Origin: Jimgerdemannia flammicorona
Lineage: Eukaryota; Mucoromycota; Endogonomycetes; Endogonales; Endogonaceae
Direction: 5' to 3'
DNA length: 14,714 bases
Assembly (NCBI GenBank): GCA_003990745.1
Contig: RBNI01004061.1
Coordinates: forward strand, 1 to 14,714
The notes under the pieces: model-generated
What the model was told of the DNA's origin: nothing
Seen by the model: only the letters and a program-made list of their open reading frames with translations
Database searches by the model: none
Position numbers and translations under genes: made by a program
In this document: positions 8,895 through 14,714 of the stretch, in pieces
Numbering within the stretch: position 1 is the first letter of the stretch
Layout of the letters: each line of letters opens with the position of its first letter

Positions 8895-10735
8895 CCCATT
8901 GGAATGTGTTTTAAATGTCTTCTGTTTCCGCCCTTATCTTTTACAGTAACAATCAAATGGTTATCCTTGGGGGGCTAACTGCGAAGCCAAATGTAACTCC
9001 TTTCACGTATACCATTCATACCCTGATGGATATTCTGGTTTTTGAGTAAGTATACGTTACATATCTGTCGGTGAAATGTCGGGGTCCTTGTACTATTTTT
9101 CATAACGCATGCAACGTTAAAAGCGATCATCTTCCTCAATTTCACATCTTGATAGCACCAACACCGCCACGTGGATTCCAACGACCGGGACAGGCGAAAT
9201 TCCTGCCGACCGCTATGCGCACGTCACTGTTTTGGGTAATAAATTGTTCCTGCCCAGTCGATAGTGCATCCAACATTACGAGATCCGCAATTTATATTTT
9301 TTGTCTTCATTAAACAGGTTCAGATGGAATCTCTGTCATTGTTTGCTGCGGCAGACGTTCCACTACAACGCCTTTGAGCGACGTGGCTGTGCTCAATACA
9401 AAAAATTGGTCATGGACGCAGCCATCTGTCATCGGGGCACTATCCATTCCAAGGGGGGGGATCTCTTGGGTCTTTAAGAATGGTCAGATGATCATGTTCT
9501 TTGGTAAGTTTTAAAATGACAAACTCGCCACACCTCCTCATATTTGAGGGTTCGTTACTCACTTAATGGATTAATTTTTATTTTCAAAAATATATTTAAC
9601 ACCTATTTCTGTGCGGATTTGCATGTCAGGGACCAATGGAGGCACGGAATATAACGAAATTAATGTTTTGGACACCAGGACAACACCTTTTCAGTGGGCT
9701 GCGGGATTCTCTCCCAATGCGTCAGTCTTCTCATCTGTCACCCTCCCCCCTAACCCCAATTCAACTGATACCAACCCCAATTCAACTGACAACCTCAACA
9801 ACAACGCCGCCCCCAGTAATTTCGCCTCCTCAGATAAATCCAACGTCGTCGGTAGCCTCCCGAGTGTGATCGGTATTGTTATCGGCGTGCTGCTTACCGC
9901 AGGTGCCATCCTCACCTTTCTCATTGTCCGCAAACCATGGCGGAAACGAGCCGAACCACAAATCCGGCAAGATTCCAACAACACGCCACAAATTACCTCC
10001 CCGTTGGATCCCGTCAGCATGCGCCATATTACACCATCGGAGCCATACAACAACCGTGCGAGCATGGGAATGCCACCGATCCAGCTGTTGCCATCCGGTT
10101 CTGATGGTCAGGCCAGTCAGCGTGGTGACGCCAACTACCAACTTCCTCATGCGGACCCATATATTACCTATACAAATCCCGTCAGCCCACCGGCTCTGCC
10201 CTTGCCGTACGATTACGGTGGCAACCCTCCTCAGTACAGATATATCAACCAACTCCACCAGAGTAATCTGGGTGCTTACCATCCCGGGATTTCCGACGAC
10301 AGTTCTCTCGAAATGCCCACCAAAACAGAGCCGTACGCCACGGCCTGGCGTTCAACCAGTACCGATTTGCATTCGTTCGTCGGGTCTGATCATTCCAATG
10401 GTCAATATCAGCTGAACAACGCCGACATGGAGGCGCGAGGGCCGAGAACCCTCCCTAACGAGCGTGTTGTGACGATGGGTCAACCGAGAAATAGCTACTA
10501 CCATGTACCCGATGGTCCCCAGCAACCGGAAATAAACCACCGCGATATAGCTGAAAGTATCCGAACCCCCCCAAATGAGGCTTTGATGATGATGAGCCAA
10601 CCGAGGAATAGCTACAGTCAAGTACCCGATGATTCCGCTATGTCACCAAACGAACCCGACAGAGCCGCGCGAACACCAAAGATGAACTACAGCACTATAT
10701 CCGAAGGTGTTCGAATCCCCCCGAACGAGGCTTAG
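8063..10735 (+). CDS. Kelch beta-propeller single-pass membrane protein, 6 exons
   Basis: Exons as I read them: 8063-8558, 8656-8782, 8947-9045, 9156-9235, 9318-9503, 9630-10735; the total is 2094 bases, 697 residues. All five introns (97, 164, 110, 82, 126 bp) start GT, end AG and restore the kelch frame. Residues 1-22 are a signal peptide ending LTTA. Residues ~30-365 hold kelch blades, seen as VYVYGG, FYVWGGG, FIWSGQG, MVILGG, VIVCCG and MIMFFG, each with following hydrophobic strands and Trp or Tyr residues. An Asn/Thr stalk with two NPNSTD copies (about 367-389) precedes a transmembrane helix at ~408-429 and a basic stop-transfer RKPWRKR. The 268-residue tail is proline-rich, has a PPQY motif (529-532, possible WW-domain ligand) and ends in imperfect QPRNSY repeats. 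The ectodomain should be outside the cell; kelch folds bind proteins or glycans, and no galactose-oxidase copper site is evident. Role unknown: receptor or adhesin-like by inference. AATAAA follows at 10918. Confidence 0.85.
8831..8894 (+). repeat. 64-nt poly-T inside kelch intron 2
   Basis: An uninterrupted T64 fills 39% of the 164-bp intron 8783-8946, between the GTATAA donor and the TTTTACAG acceptor. It may be an expanded polypyrimidine tract, the tail of an inserted retroelement on the minus strand, or an assembly artefact. Two more poly-T runs occur in this window. Its length should be distrusted. Confidence 0.9.
9752..9793 (+). repeat. Two 21-bp copies coding the NPNSTD stalk
   Basis: AACCCCAATTCAACTGA occurs at 9752 and again at 9773, giving two in-frame NPNSTD units in the extracellular stalk of the kelch protein. 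Each contains an N-S-T sequon, so the repeat number could change the number of N-glycans and the spacing of the propeller from the membrane. Confidence 0.7.
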
Positions 10736-10780
10736 TGATGGGAAGTCAACCAAGAAATAGCTATTTTTACAAACCAGATG
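10445..10780 (+). repeat. Three imperfect tail-repeat units in the kelch gene
   Basis: Units start near 10445, 10562 and 10712 (spacing 117 and 150 bases). Each reads Arg, a short linker, PNE, then a Met-rich stretch, QPRNSY and a VPD or KPDD ending. Units 1 and 2 are in frame; unit 3 begins in frame (RIPPNEA) and is then cut by TAG 10733. Intervening segments (PNEPDRAARTPKMNYS) look like further diverged units. Such cytoplasmic repeats usually carry short docking or phosphorylation motifs; that is inference here. Confidence 0.7.
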
Positions 10781-10821
10781 ATCCACCTTTGCTTCCAAAC
10801 GAAATCGTTTTTTGTTGTTGA
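10735..10821 (+). pseudogene. Out-of-frame remainder of the third tail repeat
   Basis: From GTG 10735 the next frame continues the repeat (VMGSQPRNSYFYKPDD, then PPLLPNEIVFCC) to TGA 10819-10821. Comparing GCTTTGATGATG in unit 2 with GCTTAGTGATG here, one missing T turns a Leu codon into TAG. Restoring the frame would add about 28 residues. The break is either a real recent mutation or a sequencing error; the codons beyond it still look constrained. Confidence 0.65.
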
Positions 10822-10917
10822 CAGTCCAATTGCTATAAGGGCAGCAATTGAATACCGCACAGATGGTATAAATTGTTGAATTTTATCTAAGTCTCAATAG
10901 AACTTAAACACATGTCA

Positions 10918-10923
10918 AATAAA
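10918..10923 (+). terminator. Poly(A) signal AATAAA after the kelch gene
   Basis: A canonical AATAAA lies 183 bases after the annotated stop and 97 bases after the out-of-frame stop at 10821. Its position fits 3' end formation of the kelch transcript. Confidence 0.5.
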
Positions 10924-10944
10924 TTTGAATGTTTAAATCTTCAT

Positions 10945-12493
10945 AGGAGATGGAAGAGCACTCGGTCACCGGCGTGATCCGATATGGGTCCTACCCCATC
11001 TAGGTGCCGATCAGAGACCCGGATTTTGGATTTGGGCATGAGGCCCTAAATTAATCAAAACGTGCAAAGGGGTGCGCGCATAATCTCCAAAATTCATTGG
11101 AGGGACATGGGCACAGCCACTTAGTTACTTTCGTACATCACGCGCTAGGGTAGGGATAGCCGTTTCCATACACCACGTGGTTCTTCCTTCGACGGCTGGC
11201 GGAAATAATGGGCATCTGCTCGTGCCATCTTGCGGGTTGCTCGCCGGATGAGCTACCTCGACATGTCTACTGATCGTTTCGACCTGGGTCGCAGATGTCA
11301 GTCAGAATGACGTTGGGCCCAAACAGATACCTGAACTTTCAGACATAGGTACGTGCGGGGAATGACGCATCGTTACCCCTGGGTGTAAATGATTGAGGTG
11401 GACCAGGAGTCTTGCCAAAACGTTTTTCCAGCGGCTGTTAAAGGGTTTTGGGGAGGTTTCGGGAGGCTGTGGTCAGTTATTTCGGGATCTGCGGGGTCGT
11501 CGGGCGGTCGACTTCCATTGCTGACCTTTTCTCAATGTCCATTTCTCTTTCGTCTAGATCGTCTGCGGCGACTAACGCCTAATTGAAAAGGTTTTCTGGC
11601 TCCGCGGTGAATATTGACTTTTTCTTGTCTTTTTCGGGTGGGGATGGTTCACGTACTGTCTCCAAGACTAGCGTATTCTTGGTTGGGGACGACTGTCCCC
11701 TATTGAATGCTGGTGTACTCACGGTATATTCGTCGTTGTCTTCATTTATCGAGATGTTGTCCGAAGCGTCGTTAAGGACGGTTGTGCAGCCGGGTTATGT
11801 CAAAGTCTTAGCAACCAATCCCGTATTGATTGATGGTCCCGCTTCCACAGTTGCCTGCATGCCGACCTCTTCGTCATTGTCATCGTCAACCTCTCCATCT
11901 GAGGTATTGTCCGTCCTGCTGTTGTCTTCGCCAAGATTCCATCTAACGTCCTTGGCACCTCTATGATCACCTCTGATTCCTACGATAACATCGAGTCGGC
12001 TTTCGTGCGACGGGTGCTTTCTTTCATTCGTGGGGACGCTTACCTGATATGTGTTGGGGGTCAGAATCGTAGAGGTATTCCTAACGGGGAAGCGGTTCGC
12101 GCCATTAACCGGAATAGGCTTGGGGATCACCAGCTCATGGTTGCGATTCGTGATTGGGAACGCTTAGAAATATGTGCATTCACAGTACTGGCAAACATTG
12201 CTGTTGCGTCTGCTCGTTCATTGCCGAGGCAGCCATCATAATCGGTGTAGTCATACTGATCGAAATCTGTCCTTGTCCTTACATCAAGAGAGCTGCCCAA
12301 GGGTTCGTCGAAAGATTCGGTTGCAGCATTAGGTAAGGATTGGCAGCGGCAAACGGGTTACTGGCATAGGGGATCGAGCGAAGTGTGAACACAGGGTTGT
12401 GCGGAGGATTCCTATTTGGCCGACGTAGCCCGTTGCACCTGCGGATAGGGCCCTTTCAAATCCTTCGTTATTCAGCTGGTAGGTGCAACCATA
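10945..12493 (-). pseudogene. Long degenerate coding relic, family unknown
   Basis: Read on the minus strand, protein-like sequence runs through about 1.5 kb but hops between frames. 12493-12329 gives YGCTYQLNNEGFERALSAG and on; 12333-12127 gives PNAATESFDEPLGSSL, then FDQYDYTDYDGCLGNE; 12141-11795 gives ELVIPKPIPVNGANRFPV, then an acidic DGEVDDDNDEEVG; the same frame continues past TAA 11797 and TAG 11581 (EREMDIEKRSAMEVDRPTTP) to about 11340; a further frame, ~11275-10980, gives HVEVAHPASNPQDG, VEGRTTWCMETAIP and PMNFGDYARTPLHVL. There is no intact start, and stops and shifts are many. Some interruptions could be introns (CAG|GTAAGC at about 12045), so a spliced gene is not fully excluded. 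I recognise no domain. The low-complexity acidic and Pro/Thr segments would suit the disordered N-terminal or gag-like part of a retroelement. Confidence 0.5.
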
Positions 12494-12558
12494 TCGATTT
12501 GCAGTAAATTGGCTCGCTAAGTATACCAGACAATTGGCTTTTGCTTGTGATTTTCAGA

Positions 12559-12604
12559 CTGAGGTTTATTTACTCTTGTCTCTGGGATATTTTATATATT
12601 GTAG
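12559..12604 (-). repeat. LTR-like promoter/poly(A) module, copy 1
   Basis: This is the most diverged of three copies of the module CTGAGGTTTATT...CTGGGATATTT..., plus-strand sense. On the minus strand it carries AATAAA (12570-12565) but only an imperfect TATA. It lies at the start of the AT-rich repeat region. Confidence 0.5.
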
Positions 12605-12758
12605 TTACTATCTGATTGCTATATAGTATAATATAGTAGGCATGTAACCAGGGAAATATAGCAGATTTCCATAACTCTTCTTGACTCCTCAGAGTCACAA
12701 GTGGTATCTGTCTGATCTCATTATCAGACTACTAGGGTGAGGCTCAAACTCTTTTAAC

Positions 12759-12803
12759 CTGAGGTTTATTCACTCTAGATACTGGGATATTTATACAAGT
12801 TTG
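12759..12803 (-). repeat. LTR-like promoter/poly(A) module, copy 2
   Basis: On the minus strand TATAAATA (12795-12788) is followed by AATAAA (12770-12765) 25 bases on. This is the compact layout also seen in the gypsy LTR at 3411-3443, although the surrounding sequence differs. It suggests a fragment of a solo LTR of another family in minus orientation. Confidence 0.55.
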
Positions 12804-12868
12804 CTAGCTATAAGGTGGCTAAGTTATGACTACATTTCCTATGAGTCACTTTTTACAAGTATAGATCT

Positions 12869-12919
12869 TCTACATCTGTAAAATCTCTACATTTGTAAAG
12901 TTTCTACATTTGTAAAATG
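12869..12919 (+). repeat. 17-bp tandem repeat, three units
   Basis: TCTACATCTGTAAAATC, TCTACATTTGTAAAGTT and TCTACATTTGTAAAATG follow each other exactly, with a poorer fourth unit to about 12936. It is a minisatellite-like array beside LTR-like copy 2, possibly part of U3 enhancer repeats. Confidence 0.8.
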
Positions 12920-13014
12920 ACCACTATTTGTAAGAATTCAGATACCACAATCAAATCATACCATATCTCACAATAGCTATTTATAGGTTTTGTTATTTAT
13001 GGTAAGTATTTTTG

Positions 13015-13085
13015 GTTCTGTATAGTATACCGATTCAGTATAGTATATTGATTCAGTTTGATGTACTGATTCAGTATAGATAAAT
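13015..13085 (+). repeat. 18-bp tandem repeat, about four units
   Basis: Units begin GATTCAG at 13032, 13050 and 13068, with a diverged first unit at 13015 (GTTCTGTATAGTATACC). The core is GATTCAGTATAGTATAT. Such arrays are common in retroelement U3 regions; the function is unproven. Confidence 0.75.
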
Positions 13086-13307
13086 ATACCCTTTCTAGTA
13101 TTTCTGGCTAATTATATAAGTTGTCATGATAAAGCAGTTCTAGATGTTCAGAATACTATTGACTACTTATTATACATATGACTGCCTAGTGTACCCACTA
13201 TGATATCTGGCTAATTTGAATGATATATTTTTCTGTAACTCACTACAGTATGTAGAGTAGAAAGAATATATCAAGATATTGAACTCTTTTAAATTAACTT
13301 GAACTTA

Positions 13308-13353
13308 CTGAGGTTTATTTACTCTAGATACTAGAGATATTTATATAAGTTTG
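13308..13353 (-). repeat. LTR-like promoter/poly(A) module, copy 3
   Basis: It closely matches copy 2 (CTGAGGTTTATT, CACTCTAGATACT versus TACTCTAGATACT) and has minus-strand TATAAATA (13345-13338) and AATAAA (13319-13314). Copies 2 and 3 also share ACTCTTTTAA a little before the module, so the homologous block is longer than the module. Confidence 0.55.
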
Positions 13354-13690
13354 TATACTAATTCTACTACTAAATATACTATATAATTAGTTATTTTATG
13401 TGAAATATCAAGTAGAATTCTATCTATAATTCCAAATGGAATCTTATATAAAATCTCATCTAAAATTTATAAATATAATGAATAGTTTCACTAATAATAT
13501 TTTAGATATATATCTATAGTAAAGTAATTTCTAAACTATAGAAATGCTATACTAAATTAGAAAATTAGACTCAAGATCTATACTCAAATATCTATTTTCT
13601 ATTTCTACTATATACAAAAATATCTATTGAAATTTCTATATCTCAATATTTATATATTTATCTCCTCTTTATTTGTAATATAGTATTCAA
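13354..13690. other. AT-rich sequence, nothing recognised
   Basis: It is very AT-rich, with scattered TATATAT and ATTTCTA strings. I find no ORF of note, RNA gene or clear repeat unit. It is probably decayed retroelement sequence. Confidence 0.4.
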
Positions 13691-13767
13691 GTAGTTTATA
13701 TATTATCAAAGTTGAGTGATATTTATTTATTGTCAAAGTTGAGCAATATTTTATATTATCAAAGTTG

Positions 13768-13775
13768 GATGATAG
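13768..13775 (+). repeat. Left 8-bp target-site duplication
   Basis: GATGATAG directly precedes the terminal inverted repeat and recurs unchanged at 14100-14107. Confidence 0.9.
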
Positions 13776-14099
13776 TAGTGCTCTTAATGAATTGAATTGA
13801 ATTGAATTTGATCCAAATTTGATTTAATTCAATTGAATTAAAGATCTAATTTAATTTAATTCAATTTGAGATTTGATTTGAACCCTATTTTTCAAAATGT
13901 AATAACTTGACAAAAACATGTCCAAATTTAATGACCTTTAGCTTATTAGATTCCTCTTTATACAAGGAATCTAACAAGCTAAATATTATTAATTTTGAAA
14001 AATAGGATTCAAATTAGACCCTTAATTCAATTTGAATTTGATTTGAATAACCCTCAATTCAATTCAATTTGAATCGATTCAATTTATTTAAGAGCACTA
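13776..14099. mobile_element. hAT-like palindromic MITE, 324 bp
   Basis: The ends TAGTGCTCTTAA (13776-13787) and TTAAGAGCACTA (14088-14099) are a perfect 12-bp inverted pair, and weaker complementarity continues through AATTGAAT-rich arms. The flanks are a perfect 8-bp duplication. The inside is also palindromic: CCTATTTTTCAAAAT (13884-13898) pairs with ATTTTGAAAAATAGG (about 13992-14006), and a central stem pairs TTTAGCTTATTAGATTCCT (13937-13955) with AGGAATCTAACAAGCTAAA (13965-13983) with one mismatch. There is no coding capacity. An 8-bp duplication with ends of TAGTG type fits non-autonomous hAT elements; other 8-bp duplicators are not excluded. It must be mobilised by a transposase elsewhere. 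Confidence 0.85.
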
Positions 14100-14107
14100 G
14101 ATGATAG
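14100..14107 (+). repeat. Right 8-bp target-site duplication
   Basis: GATGATAG directly follows the right terminal inverted repeat and is identical to 13768-13775, which shows transposition rather than fold-back by chance. Confidence 0.9.
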
Positions 14108-14188
14108 TTCATATAATATCAATATCAGGCAATATTGGAATATTGTTATAAGTTGAACAATAGTTCATATATTATCAAAAGTGATTAA

Positions 14189-14446
14189 TTTTTATAATAT
14201 TATTCTCCAAACTAAGAAGTGACCTAACTATTAACTCAATAATATATTCTTCTAGAACATATCTTATTTAATAATAGTTTATAAAAATGAGATTAATAAT
14301 TAGAATAATTAATTAATAACAAATAATACAGATAAAAAAATATATTCAAAAGTCAGAAGATATTCTTTAAAATTCAGACAGTTTGTATATAATTGATAAT
14401 GGTTTGTATATTATCAAAATTAGGTAATAGTTTATATTGATATGTG
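14189..14446. other. AT-rich spacer
   Basis: There is no gene or structured RNA I can see, only AT-rich sequence with one more diverged relative of the ATTATCAAA repeat near 14400-14435. Confidence 0.4.
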
Positions 14447-14530
14447 GTCTATATAGTAGTTTATATAGTAGTCTATATAGCAGTTTATACAGTAGTTTAT
14501 ATAGTGGTCTATATAGAGATCTATATAGTA
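14447..14530 (+). repeat. 12-bp tandem array, seven exactly phased units
   Basis: Seven consecutive 12-mers of consensus GTYTATATAGTA fill 84 bases with no length change; the last starts ATCT. Y alternates mostly C,T,C,T. Each unit holds the self-complementary core CTATATAG or its variant TTATATAG. Being a multiple of three, the array stays open in frame, giving a Val-Tyr-Ile-Val type string, but this is a consequence of the period rather than evidence of coding. Confidence 0.9.

Positions 14531-14532
<2 letters not shown>

Positions 14533-14600
<68 letters not shown>
14533..14600 (+). repeat. 68-nt poly-T tract
   Basis: An uninterrupted T68 lies two bases after the 12-bp array. It could be the poly(A) tail of a minus-strand insertion or an assembly expansion. 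Confidence 0.9.
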
Positions 14601-14603
<3 letters not shown>

Positions 14604-14682
14604 GTCTCTTGGACTTTCCTTTATTACTCACATTCTATAGATAGTACATACAATCCCTCCCCCTAATTAGTCAATGTTTCTC

Positions 14683-14683
<1 letters not shown>

Positions 14684-14714
<31 letters not shown>
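14684..14714 (+). repeat. Poly-T running off the window end
   Basis: T31 reaches the last base. Together with A12 at positions 1-12 it shows the window stops in homopolymers on both sides, as contigs often do. Confidence 0.9.

Larger units (their letters stand above)
13691..14188 (+). repeat. ~27-31 bp repeat array interrupted by a MITE
   Basis: Diverged units of the type TTTATATTATCAAAGTTGAGCAATA occur three times before 13776 and three times after 14107; a further relative lies near 14400-14435. With the element and one target copy removed, the array reads on across GGATGATAGTTCATATAATA, so the array is older than the insertion. Confidence 0.65.

Noticed and set aside
8643..8978. Open frames through the poly-T / poly-A tract (poly-Phe, poly-Lys)
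   Set aside because: The homopolymer cannot contain stops, so openness is trivial. The plus-strand part before it is kelch exon 2 running into intron 2.
9830..10282. 150-codon minus-strand and 179-codon plus-strand frames over the kelch tail
   Set aside because: Both are shadows of exon 6, which carries a transmembrane helix and repeats in its own frame.
10945..11040. Possible tRNA, 5S or other structured RNA (ATGGG/CCCAT hairpin)
   Set aside because: No cloverleaf, A-box/B-box pair or 5S signature could be fitted; the stretch is explained as the end of the minus-strand relic.
11583..11966. 127-codon plus-strand frame
   Set aside because: It is the antisense shadow of the minus-strand relic, whose acidic and Pro/Thr-rich reading is more protein-like.
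12869..13085. CRISPR-like array
   Set aside because: Units are directly adjacent without unique spacers and the context is eukaryotic; these are minisatellites.
14444..14644. 66-codon frame with Val-Tyr-Ile repeats and poly-Phe
   Set aside because: It results from the 12-bp array (a multiple of three) plus poly-T; no start context or gene features.

Overview
The window reads as a repeat-rich fungal nuclear locus. Reasons: short introns with GT..AG ends, a secreted kelch-type membrane protein, Ty3/gypsy-type retroelement debris, an AT-rich miniature DNA transposon and 60-70 nt homopolymers. An early-diverging fungus (Mucoromycota in the broad sense) is my best guess from the kelch architecture; that placement is inference and weakly held. 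Both window edges lie in homopolymers (A12 at the left, T31 running off the right), so they may be contig ends.

Layout. 1-~3605: 3' part of a dead Ty3/gypsy-type retrotransposon. RNase H and integrase are recognisable through several in-frame stops and one frameshift, followed by a degenerate extra reading frame downstream of pol, then an LTR-like segment with TATA and AATAAA signals. ~3610-5625: low-copy DNA with no gene I can defend, only small ORFs, a triplicated 13-mer motif and one TATA box with a 47-codon ORF. 5626-~7030: decayed, internally deleted upstream copy of the kelch gene; its promoter, exon 4 and transmembrane segment can be aligned to the live copy. 7116-8062: promoter of the live copy. 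8063-10735: the only convincing intact gene, six exons encoding a 697-residue single-pass kelch protein with signal peptide, beta-propeller ectodomain, transmembrane helix and a proline-rich tail with imperfect repeats. Its reading frame appears to have been shortened by one base, leaving a third tail repeat out of frame to 10821. ~10945-12493: about 1.5 kb of minus-strand coding relic in several frames, family unknown. 12540-14714: AT-rich repeat desert with three minus-strand LTR-like promoter/poly(A) modules, several minisatellites, a 324-bp palindromic hAT-like MITE with a perfect 8-bp target duplication inserted in a ~27-31 bp repeat array, a perfectly phased 12-bp array, and poly-T tracts.

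Only the kelch gene looks functional. It probably sits at the cell surface, but neither ligand nor signalling partner can be read from the sequence. I do not see a clear new multi-gene system. The most interesting items are the tandem kelch duplication with its conserved promoter blocks and changing tail repeats, the minus-strand relic, the extra ORF of the retroelement, and the MITE.
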